Source: DAOUAE01 sp034433795 (GTDB lineage: Bacteria > Chloroflexota > UBA6077 > FW602-bin22 > DAOUAE01). Taken from it: 54,598 bases of DNA. A program made the translations under genes and the position numbers. The DNA lies in NCBI GenBank assembly GCA_034433795.1, contig DAOUAE010000009.1, forward strand, positions 1-54,598, given 5' to 3'. Below the pieces are notes generated by a model. It was not told where the DNA came from. It did not search any database and was given only the letters and a program-made list of their open reading frames with translations. Of this stretch, positions 39,689-48,585 are shown piece by piece. Positions within the stretch are counted from its first letter, which is position 1. Every line of letters starts with the position of its first letter.

Positions 39689-39931
39689 CCTTCATCCCCG
39701 GACAGCGGCCGCCCGCGGTCCTGCCCGGGCGGTCCTCCTTCACCAGGAGCGACCGGCCCCTCGCGTCGGACCGTCGGACCGCCGTAAGACCGTCGTGCTA
39801 CCGGCCCCTCCCGCGGTCGTTCGACGCCTGGCGGCGGTCCAGTCCATCTGGCCAGCCGCGTGACGGCCAACCGGTCGCGGTGTTATCCGTTGATGGAAAC
39901 GTGTGGGGTCGCTGTCCTGCGGAGGAGCCCG

Positions 39932-41509
39932 ATGCAAACCCTGGTCGAGATGCTGCGTTGCTCGGCAGAGCGCACACCGGCTGCCCCCTGCCTCATCCTG
40001 CGGACCGAGACCGACCGTCAGTGCTGGACCTACCGCGACCTGTGGGAGACCGCCCAGCGGGTCGCCGCCCACCTTCGAGCCGAGGGGATCGAACGGGGCG
40101 ACCGCGTCGTTCTCTGGGGGGAAAACCGGCCGGAGTGGGTGGCCGCCTTCTACGGCTGCCTGCTGGCCGGGGTCATCGTCGTCCCCTTCGATGTGCGGGC
40201 CCATGAAGGATTCCTGCGCCGGATCGAAGAGCAGACCCAGCCGCGCCTTCTCTTCGCCGGCCGGTCTCAGATCGCGACGGCTGGTCCTGGTCACCCCCCG
40301 GCCCAGCCGCTGGAGGACCTGCGGGCGCTGGTCCAGTCCCGCGTCCCGGTGTCTCTCCCACCCCCCGCTCCCGACGACATCGTCGAACTCCTCTACACCT
40401 CCGGGACCACCGGCGACCCCAAAGGGGTCATTCTGCGCCACCGTAACATCATCGCCAATCTGCGCTCCATCGACCAGGTGGTGGCGGTCCAGCCCACCTG
40501 GCGGCTTCTCTCGATCCTGCCCCTCAGTCATGTCTTCGAGCAGACGGTGGGCCTGAACATGGTCTTGCGGGCCGGGGCCTCGGTGGTCTATGTTGAGACC
40601 CTCCAGCCGCGCCTGCTCTTTCAGGCCATGGCCGAAGAGCAGATCACGGCCATGGCCTGCGTCCCTCAGGTGCTGCAGCTCTTCCTGCGCGGCATCGAGC
40701 AGGAGGTCCGGCGTCAGGGGAAAGAGCGGGCCTGGCGTCTGCTCCACACCCTGGCTCCGTTCCTGCCCTTCTCCCTGCGCCGCCTCCTCTTCCGTCAGGT
40801 TCACCGGCGCCTGGGCGGACGCTTTGAGTTCTTCGCCTGCGGCGGCGCCTACCTCGACCCGGCTCTGGCCCAGCGCTGGGAGAACATGGGGATCAAGGTT
40901 GTCCAGGGCTACGGGATGACCGAGGCCGCCCCCATCGTCAGTCTGAACTCGCTGGCCGAGCGCAACCTCCGGTCGGTCGGCCGGGTGGCCCCTGGCGTCG
41001 AGGTGCGCATCGCCCCCGACGGGGAGATCCTGGTGCGCGGTGAGAACGTCTTCTCCGGCTACTGGCAGAACGAAGCCGCCACCGCCGCCGCTTTCACCCC
41101 CGACGGCTGGTATCGCACCGGCGACCTGGGCGAACTGGACCGCGCGGGCTGGCTCTACTTCCGGGGCCGCAAGAAGAACCTGATCGTCCTGCCCAACGGC
41201 CTGAACGTCTACCCCGAGGACGTCGAAAACGCCCTCACCCAGACCGGCCTGGTGCTCGACGCGGTCGTCTGCGGCCTCGACCGACCGGATGGCGGGGTCG
41301 AGATCCACGCCGTGCTGCTGATGGAGGACCCCGCTCAGGCCAGCGCCGCTGTCCGGGCGGCCAACCGCCTGCTCTCTCCTCATCAGGCCATCCGCAGCTA
41401 CTCGGTCTGGCCGGAGAAAGACTTCCCCCGCACCCATACCCTCAAGGTCAAGCGGGCCGAGGTGCTGGCCTGGCTGCGGGCCCAGCGGGCCGGTGTGCCG
41501 ACCGCCTGA
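39932..41509 (+). CDS. AMP-forming acyl-CoA synthetase
   Basis: A 525-residue adenylate-forming enzyme. LLYTSGTTGDPKGVILRH is the phosphate-binding loop, QGYGMTEAAPIVS the adenine motif, WYRTGDLGELD the ATP-ribose site, and GRKKNLIVLPNGLNVYP the hinge. The sequence, including LPLSHVFEQT, is closest to long-chain fatty acid ligases. A catalytic Lys is present in the C-terminal THTLKVKRAEV. It could supply acyl-CoA for the sphingolipid-like operon 28 kb away, but nothing in the sequence proves this. GGAGGAG precedes the ATG. Confidence 0.87.
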   Translation: MQTLVEMLRCSAERTPAAPCLILRTETDRQCWTYRDLWETAQRVAAHLRAEGIERGDRVVLWGENRPEWVAAFYGCLLAGVIVVPFDVRAHEGFLRRIEEQTQPRLLFAGRSQIATAGPGHPPAQPLEDLRALVQSRVPVSLPPPAPDDIVELLYTSGTTGDPKGVILRHRNIIANLRSIDQVVAVQPTWRLLSILPLSHVFEQTVGLNMVLRAGASVVYVETLQPRLLFQAMAEEQITAMACVPQVLQLFLRGIEQEVRRQGKERAWRLLHTLAPFLPFSLRRLLFRQVHRRLGGRFEFFACGGAYLDPALAQRWENMGIKVVQGYGMTEAAPIVSLNSLAERNLRSVGRVAPGVEVRIAPDGEILVRGENVFSGYWQNEAATAAAFTPDGWYRTGDLGELDRAGWLYFRGRKKNLIVLPNGLNVYPEDVENALTQTGLVLDAVVCGLDRPDGGVEIHAVLLMEDPAQASAAVRAANRLLSPHQAIRSYSVWPEKDFPRTHTLKVKRAEVLAWLRAQRAGVPTA

Positions 41510-41514
41510 GATAA

Positions 41515-41546
41515 ACAGTCCCCCGGTCGTCTGACCGGGGGACTGT
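41515..41546. terminator. Bidirectional hairpin terminator
   Basis: A 14-bp perfect stem, ACAGTCCCCCGGTC with GACCGGGGGACTGT and loop GTCT, sits between convergent stops of the acyl-CoA synthetase and NYN genes. T-runs are short on both sides. Confidence 0.65.
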
Positions 41547-41555
41547 TGGCAGCTG

Positions 41556-42239
41556 TCATTCGGCCGGACTGGAGACCGTCGGCTCCGGCTCGTCCACGCC
41601 CGGCGCGCCGGCCGGGGCGCCGGCGGGACGCGGCACCCGCTCGCCGCCCCCCTCGGGCAGGCGCTCGCCGAAGCGCTCGCGGTCGAAGGGACGCCGGTCG
41701 TAGCGGCGGGTGTAGTAGGGACGGTCGACCTTCTGGATCTCGCCGACGATATCGGCCAGGTTGATGAACTCGTCGGCCGCCTCGATCAGCGCCGTCGAGG
41801 TGTTGCCCTCCAGTCCGATGACCTCGACCCGAACGCCCTTCAACTGCACCGTCTCGACCAGCCGGACAAAGTCGCCATCGCCGCTGACCAGGACAATGGT
41901 GTCGACGTAGTCGGCGATGGTCAGCATATCGATGGCCAGCTCGATATCGAGGTTGGCCTTGACCGTGCCGTCGTCATAACGCCGCAGCGGCTTGGTGACG
42001 ACCTTGTAGCCGGCGTAGCGCTTGAGGAAGTTCACCAGCCCCTGAGCCTGGGTATCGTCGGGGTCCAGACCCATGTAGGCGAAGGCCCGGATGAGTTTCC
42101 GTCCACGGGCGACGAACTGTTTGAGTCGCTCGTAGTCGACCCGCACATTGATGTTGCGAGCGGCGTAATACAGATTGCTCATATCAACGAACAGAGCCAC
42201 ACGCTCAATCGGATACTGCGGAGGGAACTCACGCGACAC
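41556..42239 (-). CDS. NYN-domain (LabA/DUF88) putative ribonuclease
   Basis: A 227-residue protein with a PIN-like NYN fold: VALFVDMSNLYYAAR (first acidic site), NLDIELAIDMLTIADYVDTIVLVSGDGDFVRLVE (D-x-E-x-x-x-D and S-G-D-G-D-F, the metal-binding acids). The last ~60 residues are Arg/Pro-rich and probably disordered. NYN proteins are metal-dependent RNases. The GTG at 42239, with AAAGGAGAG at good spacing, is chosen. Monocistronic. The 209 bp upstream hold an extended -10 and no gene. Confidence 0.83.
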   Translation of the reverse strand: MSREFPPQYPIERVALFVDMSNLYYAARNINVRVDYERLKQFVARGRKLIRAFAYMGLDPDDTQAQGLVNFLKRYAGYKVVTKPLRRYDDGTVKANLDIELAIDMLTIADYVDTIVLVSGDGDFVRLVETVQLKGVRVEVIGLEGNTSTALIEAADEFINLADIVGEIQKVDRPYYTRRYDRRPFDRERFGERLPEGGGERVPRPAGAPAGAPGVDEPEPTVSSPAE

Positions 42240-42372
42240 TGCCAACTCTCCTTTGGGATTCTTGTCGTCGTTTCTCTGTCCACCAGAACCCTGCACGGAG
42301 AACCTCTTCCCGCCCGATCTTTCGGGCTACTGCTGGATTCAGTGGCTGCCCTCACACGGAGGTTCACCAAAA

Positions 42373-42381
42373 AGTATACCA
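42373..42381 (-). promoter_or_regulatory. Extended -10 promoter of the NYN gene
   Basis: Minus strand: TGGTATACT, a TGn extension with a consensus-like TATACT (42373-42378), about 134 bp from the start. No clear -35. Confidence 0.4.
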
Positions 42382-42448
42382 CACTGGCACCGTATAGCTC
42401 CGAACGCCCGGTTCCACCGCCAGTCTCCTCGCTTCTCAGCCCTGACGG

Positions 42449-43867
42449 TTACAGATCCTCGGGCAACCGTGCCCGCATTGTCGTCAACCAGGCTCGTCCG
42501 GCCGCCAGCCGCTCGGCGGCCGCCGCCAGGGCCTGTTCGACCTGGGCCGGGGCCGTCCCGCCGGGGACGGCGCGGGCGGCTACGGCGCTCTCCAGGGTGA
42601 TCGCCCGCACGTCCTCGGCGAAGAGCGGCGAAAACTGTCGCAGCTCGTCGAGACTGAGGTCCTCCAGCCGACGGCCGTGCGCCAGACACCAGGCCACCAG
42701 CCGCCCGACAGTCTGGTGAGCGGCGCGGAAGGGGAGCCCTTTGCGGACCAGATAGTCGGCGTAGTCGGTGGCCAGGGCGAAGGTGTCGGCGGCGGCCGCC
42801 CGCATCCGGTCGGCCCGCACGGTGGCCGTCTGGAGCAGGGGCGCGGCGACCGTCAGGGCCAGGAGCAGGGTGTCCACCGTATCGAAGAAGCCCTCTTTGT
42901 CCTCCTGAAGGTCTTTGTTGTAGGCCAGCGGCAGGCCCTTGAGGACGGTCAGCAGCCCCACCAGGTGGCCGATGACCCGCCCGCTCTTGGCCCGCAGAAG
43001 TTCGGCCACGTCGGGATTCTTCTTCTGCGGCATGATGCTGGAGCCGGTGCAGAAGGCATCGTCCAGCTCCAGAAAGCCGAATTCGGCCGAGGTCCAGAGG
43101 ACCAGCTCCTCAGCCAGCCGCGAGAGGTGGACCATAGTCAGGGCAGCCGCCGCCTCGTATTCGACGACAAAATCGCGGTCGCTGACCGCGTCCAGGCTGT
43201 TGCGGCTGATGGCCTCGAAGCCCAGGAGATCGGCCACGTACTGGCGGTCGATGGGATAGGGCACACCGGCCAGGGCCCCGCTGCCCAGCGGCAGGACGTT
43301 GGTCCGCCGGTAGGCGTCCTGGAAACGCTCGCGGTCGCGCTCGAACATCTCGACATAGGCCAGGAGATGGTGGGCGAAGAGGATCGGCTGGGCCCGCTGA
43401 AGATGGGTGTAGCCGGGCATAACGACCGCGCGGTGACGGCTGGCCAGGTCGAGCAGGGCGGCGCTCAGGTCGAGCAGCCGCTCCACCGTGAGCAGGATCG
43501 CCTCGCGGGCGTAGAGACGCAGGTCCAGGGCGACCTGGTCGTTGCGACTCCGGGCGGTGTGGAGTTTGCCGGCCACCTCGCCGATGAGATCGTGGAGCCG
43601 CCCCTCGATGTTCAGGTGGATGTCTTCGCGGTCGAGCGCGAAGGGGAAACGGCCCTCGGCGATCTCCTGACGGATCTGGCGCAGGCCGGCGATGATGGCC
43701 TCGGCCTCCTCCGGCCGGAGGATCCCCTGCCGGGCCAGCATGCGGCAGTGGGCGATGCTGCCCAGGATGTCCTGCCGGTAGAGGCGGCGGTCGAAGCCGA
43801 TGGAGGCGGTGAACTCCTTGACCAGCCGGTCTGGCGCCCGCTCGAAGCGTCCACCCCAGAGGTCCAT
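42449..43867 (-). CDS. argH: Argininosuccinate lyase
   Basis: A 472-residue member of the fumarase/aspartase superfamily, the last step of arginine synthesis (argininosuccinate to arginine and fumarate). The N-terminal DLWGGRFER, DIHLNIEGRL, the H-x-x-x-x-H-LQRAQP block and the signature GSSIMPQKKNPDVAEL (catalytic Ser loop) are all present. Full length. ATG is 3 bp after the argG stop, so the two are translationally coupled. Confidence 0.96.
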   Translation of the reverse strand: MDLWGGRFERAPDRLVKEFTASIGFDRRLYRQDILGSIAHCRMLARQGILRPEEAEAIIAGLRQIRQEIAEGRFPFALDREDIHLNIEGRLHDLIGEVAGKLHTARSRNDQVALDLRLYAREAILLTVERLLDLSAALLDLASRHRAVVMPGYTHLQRAQPILFAHHLLAYVEMFERDRERFQDAYRRTNVLPLGSGALAGVPYPIDRQYVADLLGFEAISRNSLDAVSDRDFVVEYEAAAALTMVHLSRLAEELVLWTSAEFGFLELDDAFCTGSSIMPQKKNPDVAELLRAKSGRVIGHLVGLLTVLKGLPLAYNKDLQEDKEGFFDTVDTLLLALTVAAPLLQTATVRADRMRAAAADTFALATDYADYLVRKGLPFRAAHQTVGRLVAWCLAHGRRLEDLSLDELRQFSPLFAEDVRAITLESAVAARAVPGGTAPAQVEQALAAAAERLAAGRAWLTTMRARLPEDL

Positions 43868-43870
43868 CGG

Positions 43871-45121
43871 CTACTCCGCCGTCCGGGCCTCGACCGGCGG
43901 GAGTTGCAGGAGCGGCTGCTCCTCGGGCCGGCCGAGGAGTTGCGTGCGGGCCTGGGTCTGGAGCGGCAGGCCCCAGATCTTGATGAAGCCGACCGCCGCG
44001 CTGTGGTCGAAGGCGTCGCCTTTGTCGTAGGTGGCCAGCGCCTGGCTGTAAAGCGAGAACGGCGAGCGCCGCCCGACCACCTGGCCGGTGCCCTTGAAGA
44101 GTTTGACCCGGACGGTGCCGGTGACGTACCGCTGGGTGCTGGCCACGTAGGCGGCCAGGTCCTGATGGAAGGCCGAGAACCACTGGCCGTTATAGATGAG
44201 CGCGGCGTACTCCTGGGCCACCTGGCTCTTGAAGCGGAGCTGGTCTTTGGTCAGGACCATCTGTTCCAGCGCCTGGTGGGCCTTGTACAGAACGGTGGCC
44301 GCCGGCGCCTCGTAGACCTCGCGCGACTTGATGCCGACCAGCCGGTCCTCGATATGGTCGATCCGGCCCACCCCGTGGGCCCCAGCCAGCTGGTTGAGCC
44401 GGCGGATGAGTTCCTGGCCATCCAGGCGCTCACCGTCCAGCGCCACCGGGATGCCCTCTTCGAAATCGATCTCCACGTAGGCGGGCTGGTCCGGCGCCCG
44501 CTCCGGACTGACCGTCCAGGCGAAGACCTCCTCCGGCGGCTCCTGCCAGGGGTCCTCCAGCACGCCGCACTCGATGCTCCGGCCCCAGAGGTTCTGGTCC
44601 ACACTGTAGGGGCTGTCGATGGTCACCGGGATGGGGATGCCGTGCTCACGGGCGTAGCGGATCTCCTCGTCGCGGGTCATCCGCCACTCGCGGACCGGGG
44701 CGATGATCTGAAGATCGGGCGCCAGGGCGCTGATCGAGACGTCAAACCGGACCTGGTCGTTGCCCTTGCCAGTGCAGCCGTGGGCCACCGCCGTCGCCCC
44801 CTCCTGCCGGGCCACGTCCACCAGCAGTTTGGCGATGAGCGGTCGGGCCAGCGCAGTGGCCAGCAGATAGTGCCCCTCGTAGATGGCCCCGGCCCGCAGG
44901 GCCGGCCAGACGAAGTAGCGGACGAACAGATCCTTACCGTCCACCACCAGCGCCTTGACCGCCCCGATCCGCAGCGCCTTCTCCTGAATCGCCCGGAGAT
45001 CGCGCTCGTTGCCGACATCCACCGTCAGCGCAATAACGTCCAGATTGTATTTCTCTTTGATCCAGCGGATGGCGACCGAGGTGTCCAGGCCGCCCGAGTA
45101 GGCCAGCACGACTGCGCCCAC
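43871..45121 (-). CDS. argG: Argininosuccinate synthase
   Basis: A 416-residue ligase joining citrulline and aspartate with ATP. The N-terminal VLAYSGGLDTSVAI is the PP-loop, AVAHGCTGKGNDQVRFD the citrulline/Asp site, with RKSREVYE-like KSREVYEAPAA later. GTG start with GGGAG 5 bp upstream. Own promoter 34 bp upstream, separating it from the thiamine operon that points the same way. Confidence 0.96.
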   Translation of the reverse strand: MGAVVLAYSGGLDTSVAIRWIKEKYNLDVIALTVDVGNERDLRAIQEKALRIGAVKALVVDGKDLFVRYFVWPALRAGAIYEGHYLLATALARPLIAKLLVDVARQEGATAVAHGCTGKGNDQVRFDVSISALAPDLQIIAPVREWRMTRDEEIRYAREHGIPIPVTIDSPYSVDQNLWGRSIECGVLEDPWQEPPEEVFAWTVSPERAPDQPAYVEIDFEEGIPVALDGERLDGQELIRRLNQLAGAHGVGRIDHIEDRLVGIKSREVYEAPAATVLYKAHQALEQMVLTKDQLRFKSQVAQEYAALIYNGQWFSAFHQDLAAYVASTQRYVTGTVRVKLFKGTGQVVGRRSPFSLYSQALATYDKGDAFDHSAAVGFIKIWGLPLQTQARTQLLGRPEEQPLLQLPPVEARTAE

Positions 45122-45154
45122 GTCGCTCCCCCCTACAGGTTCTTGACGGCAGTT

Positions 45155-45183
45155 ATCCTACCGGAAAGGACCGGACAATGCAA
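45155..45183 (-). promoter_or_regulatory. Promoter of argGH
   Basis: Minus strand: TTGCAT (45178-45183), 17 bp, TAGGAT (45155-45160). No clear ArgR box was recognised beside it. Confidence 0.6.
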
Positions 45184-45203
45184 CCTGCTCGCTCGCCTGG
45201 TCC

Positions 45204-45311
45204 TCAGGGGAGCAGCCGGACCTGACCCACCGTCCGGGCCAGGAAGAGGACCAGCCAGACCAGGGCCAGACCGCCCAGGATCACCAGCCAGCGTCGGACC
45301 GTTGGTTCCAT
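45204..45311 (-). CDS. 35-residue single-pass membrane protein at the end of the thiamine operon
   Basis: A short frame starting directly after the YkoC stop (TGA-ATG). M-E-P-T-V-R-R-W opens it, one hydrophobic helix covers about residues 8-25, and the tail is A-R-T-V-G-Q-V-R-L-L-P. GGAGGGT at the end of ykoC gives a ribosome-binding site about 8 bp upstream. Position and topology suggest a small accessory subunit of the ECF transporter. Not a family I can name. Confidence 0.55.
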   Translation of the reverse strand: MEPTVRRWLVILGGLALVWLVLFLARTVGQVRLLP

Positions 45312-46151
45312 TCAGGACCCTCCTGTGGGAATGCGACTGCCATACCAGGGGTTCAACTGGCCCAGCCAGCCCAGGGCCGCCAGCCCGCCGAGAAGCCCGG
45401 CCAGGGCCACCGTCAACCCGGCCAGGAAGAGGAGATCGGCCAGCTGGAAACGGAACTGGCGGTAGTAAGTGCGGGTGGGCAGAGCCCCAAAGGCCCGGGC
45501 TTCCATCGCCAGCGCCACCCGCTCGGCCCGTCGCACCGCCAGGGCCAGGAGCGGGATGGCGGTGCGCCAGACCTGACGGGCCCGGGCCAGCGGCCCCCGT
45601 CCCTCGCCGATGCCCCGCACCCGGTAGGCCGCCCGGAGATTTTGGAGTTCGCTCTCCAACAGCGGAATGAAACGGTAGCCCGCCAGGACCCCATAGCCCA
45701 GACGCGGGCTCAGCCGGCCCTGCTGGACCAGCGCCCGGACGAAGTCCACCGGGTCGGTGGTCAGGATGAAGACCTGGGAGAAGGTGTAGATCGCCAGGAC
45801 CCGCAGGGCAATACTCACCGCGTACCAGAGGGCCGACACCGAGACCGTTGGCCCGACCAGCGGCAGGACCAGGGGCGTCTCGTGCGCCTGGCCCTGATAG
45901 AAGAGCGCGGTCGTCCAGAAGAGCCCGACGAGAACGATCCCCACCGGCTGCAGCGCCGCCCAGATCACCCGCCAGGGCAGCCGGCCGGCGCCCCACAGCA
46001 GCCCCAGCGCCAGGAGCGTGACCGCGGCCGGCGTCGCCGGGTCGGTCACCAGCGACAGCACCACCACCAGCGGCAGATTGGGCAGGAACTTGGTCAACGG
46101 GTTCAGCCGGTGCAGGAACGAGTCGCCCGGATGGTAGACAAACGCCCTCAT
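45312..46151 (-). CDS. ykoC: ECF transporter T component (YkoC-like)
   Basis: A 279-residue membrane protein, the energy-coupling (EcfT) subunit. FVYHPGDSFLHRLNPLTKFLPNL is the CbiQ/EcfT start; about five membrane segments follow, with the coupling helices marked by the A-R-G-motif-like YRVRGIGEG and AMEARAFG. It links substrate-binding YkoE to the ATPase YkoD. The start is in an ATGA overlap with ykoD. Confidence 0.87.
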   Translation of the reverse strand: MRAFVYHPGDSFLHRLNPLTKFLPNLPLVVVLSLVTDPATPAAVTLLALGLLWGAGRLPWRVIWAALQPVGIVLVGLFWTTALFYQGQAHETPLVLPLVGPTVSVSALWYAVSIALRVLAIYTFSQVFILTTDPVDFVRALVQQGRLSPRLGYGVLAGYRFIPLLESELQNLRAAYRVRGIGEGRGPLARARQVWRTAIPLLALAVRRAERVALAMEARAFGALPTRTYYRQFRFQLADLLFLAGLTVALAGLLGGLAALGWLGQLNPWYGSRIPTGGS

Positions 46152-47890
46152 GGCACGCGCTCGGAGAGGGCCGGCTCCAGCCAGGCCAGGAACTGGTCGA
46201 TGGTGGCACACACCGGCGGCCAGGGCCCGGTGGCGGCCAGCCGCTGGCTGAGCTCGACCAGGGGCGGCGGCACCAGGGCCGCCTGGCGCAGCCGGTCCGG
46301 CTGGGCGAAGAGAGCGGCCGGCGGACCGTCGAAGAGAAGGCGTCCCCCGGCCAGGACCGCGACCCGGCGGGCGTACGCGGCCACGATCCCCATGTCGTGG
46401 GTGATGACGACGACCGTGCGCCCCTGCTGGTTGAGAGCCTGGAGCTCCCCGAGCAGGCGCTCACTCTGGCCGTAGTCCTGGCCAAAGGTCGGCTCATCCA
46501 GGATCAGCACCTCGGGCTCGAGGACCAGGGCGGTGGCCACGCTCAGCCGGCGCTTCTCGCCCTGGCTCAGCGCGAAGGGGTGGGCCCGGGCCAGCGGGGC
46601 CAGCCCCAGCCGCTCCAGCAGCGCCCAGGTCCGCCGCTCGACCTCGGCCCGGGGGAGCCGGAGCTGCCGCAGCCCGAAGGCCACCTCGTCGAAGACGGTG
46701 GCGGTCAGGAACTGGTGCTCCGGGTTCTGGAAAACATAGCCCACCCGCCGGGCGATCTGGCGCGGCGCGAGCCGGGCGAGGTCGTCTCCCCCGAGGAAGA
46801 CCGTCCCCGGCGGCGGCACCAGCAGCCCGGCCATCAACCGAGCCAGCGTGCTCTTCCCCGCCCCGTTGGCCCCGACGATGGCCAGGAAATCGCCCGCGCG
46901 GACCGTGAGGTCGAGGGCGGAGAGGACCGGTGCGCCACCGGGATAGGCGTAGGTGAGCCGGCGGACGGTGATCACCGGCTCCCCCGCCGGGCGCAACGCC
47001 GGTGGTCGAGCCGGGCCGTCGGTCGGCGAGACCGGCCGTGCGCGGAGAAGCGGGGCCAGGGCCGCTTCGGCCTCGGCCACGGTCAGCGGGAAGGGCGTGA
47101 GCAGCCGTCCCCGCTCGGCCAGGGCCGCCCCCAGGGCGCTCACCTGGGGCAGCCAGAGGCCGAGCCGCTGCAGCGTCGACCAGTGGTCGCGGAAGACCGC
47201 CCGGGGCTCGCCCCAGGCCAGGACCTGACCAGTGGGCGCGAGGACCAGCACCCGGTCGACCAGCGGCATCAGCGCGTCGAGGCGGTGCTCGATGATCACC
47301 AGGGTCCGGCCCGTGGCCTTGAGGCGGGCCAGGTCGGCGAAGAGGGCCAGCGCCCCGGCCGGGTCCAGATGGGCGGTCGGTTCGTCGAAGACCAGGATCT
47401 CGGGCTCCATCGCCAGGACACAGGCCAGCGCCAGCCGCTGCTTCTGCCCACCGGAGAGACGGTCGAGGCGCGCCTGGCGGTAGGCCAGCAGCCCGACCTG
47501 CTGCAGGGCCCGGTCGATCCGCGCGTCCATCTCGGCCGGGGGCACGGCCAGATTCTCCAGCCCGAAGGCCACCTCATCGGCCACGGTCAGCAGGCAGAAC
47601 TGGGCCTCGGGGTCCTGGAAGACCAGGCCCACCCGCTGGGTCAGACGGCTGAGCGGGGCCGTCCGGGTCTCCAGCCCGGCCACGGTCACCCGACCGGCAA
47701 AGTCGCCGGCGATGGCCTGGGGGATGAGCCCATTGAGAGCCAGGGCCAGCGTGCTCTTGCCGCTGCCGCTCGGCCCCAGGACGAGCAGCGTCTCGCCAGG
47801 CTCGACCGCAAACGACACCCCCTGCAGGGCCGGCCGGCGGCGGGTCGGATAGCGGAAGGTCAGGCCTTCAACGCGGAGAATCGGCGGCAT
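46148..47890 (-). CDS. ykoD: ECF transporter ATPase, two fused ABC domains (YkoD-like)
   Basis: A 580-residue protein with two ABC ATPase units in one chain. Unit 1: GPSGSGKSTL Walker A, LSGGQKQRLALA signature, ILVFDEPTAHLD Walker B. Unit 2: GANGAGKSTL, LSQGEKRRLSVA, VLILDEPTFGQD. Unit 2 ends with the switch His in VVITHDMG; in unit 1 it is IIEHRLD. It powers uptake of thiamine precursor (hydroxymethylpyrimidine or thiamine) with YkoC and YkoE. ATG is 4 bp after the tenA stop. Confidence 0.9.
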   Translation of the reverse strand: MPPILRVEGLTFRYPTRRRPALQGVSFAVEPGETLLVLGPSGSGKSTLALALNGLIPQAIAGDFAGRVTVAGLETRTAPLSRLTQRVGLVFQDPEAQFCLLTVADEVAFGLENLAVPPAEMDARIDRALQQVGLLAYRQARLDRLSGGQKQRLALACVLAMEPEILVFDEPTAHLDPAGALALFADLARLKATGRTLVIIEHRLDALMPLVDRVLVLAPTGQVLAWGEPRAVFRDHWSTLQRLGLWLPQVSALGAALAERGRLLTPFPLTVAEAEAALAPLLRARPVSPTDGPARPPALRPAGEPVITVRRLTYAYPGGAPVLSALDLTVRAGDFLAIVGANGAGKSTLARLMAGLLVPPPGTVFLGGDDLARLAPRQIARRVGYVFQNPEHQFLTATVFDEVAFGLRQLRLPRAEVERRTWALLERLGLAPLARAHPFALSQGEKRRLSVATALVLEPEVLILDEPTFGQDYGQSERLLGELQALNQQGRTVVVITHDMGIVAAYARRVAVLAGGRLLFDGPPAALFAQPDRLRQAALVPPPLVELSQRLAATGPWPPVCATIDQFLAWLEPALSERVP

Positions 47891-47894
47891 CGCC

Positions 47895-48554
47895 TCAGAC
47901 CGGCCAGTCCTCCTGACGGTAGGCCGCGTCCCAGAACAACCACTCGTAGCGGCTGCTGACGACGTAGTTCCAGACCGCTCGCTCGCGCTCGGCCGGCGTA
48001 GCCTGCTCGGCCAGGCGGTCGCAGAGCGCCTCCAGCGGCCGGATGCGTTCGGCCACCCGTCCGGGGCCGTAGAAGGCGATCCAGTCGGCGTAGAGCGGGT
48101 CGGCCGGGCGGGCCTCCATCAGAACGCTGCCCACGTGGGCGTAGACACAGGGACAGGGCAGCAGGGCCGCCAGGGCCTCCAGGCTCGACCCCAGGCTGGC
48201 GGCGGCCAGCATATGGCGGGTGTAGGCCCAGTTGGCGGCGTTCATCGTCCAGGTGATGTGATCGAAATCCAGGTCCAGGTCGCGGGCGTGCCGCTTGTGG
48301 AAATGGTACTCCATCGTCACCAGCGGCTCGACCCAGCCCAGCAGGAACTTCATCGCCTCGACCTCCGGACAGCGAGCGGCGATCAGGGCGGCGGTCCGGG
48401 TGAACTCCTGCAGGTACAGCCAGTCCTGCTGGACGTAGTACCGGAAGATGGGGCGGGGGAGCGTCCCGGCCGCCAGCTCTTTGAGGAACGGGTGCTCCAG
48501 AATGGCCGCCCAGACCGGCGCGGCCTGGGCCCGCAGATGGGCCGCAAAACTCAT
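47895..48554 (-). CDS. tenA: Thiaminase II / aminopyrimidine aminohydrolase TenA
   Basis: A 219-residue all-helical TenA. It hydrolyses 4-amino-5-aminomethyl-2-methylpyrimidine to HMP, salvaging thiamine breakdown products. The catalytic Cys is C134 in LLPCPCVYAHVG, D44 follows YYVQQ, YHFHKRHARD is the mid-helix block, and a late Glu lies in SRYEWLFWDAAY. Surrounded by YkoE and YkoD, the classic HMP salvage set. TenA-C type rather than the plant TenA-E type. Confidence 0.9.
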   Translation of the reverse strand: MSFAAHLRAQAAPVWAAILEHPFLKELAAGTLPRPIFRYYVQQDWLYLQEFTRTAALIAARCPEVEAMKFLLGWVEPLVTMEYHFHKRHARDLDLDFDHITWTMNAANWAYTRHMLAAASLGSSLEALAALLPCPCVYAHVGSVLMEARPADPLYADWIAFYGPGRVAERIRPLEALCDRLAEQATPAERERAVWNYVVSSRYEWLFWDAAYRQEDWPV

Positions 48555-48585
48555 CGCTGCGCCTCCTCGCTGAGAGTTATGTCAA

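Noticed and set aside
42677..45670. 997-residue plus-strand frame
   Set aside because: It is the antisense shadow of argH, argG and ykoC, rich in Gly/Gln/Arg with no motif; the minus-strand genes are unmistakable.
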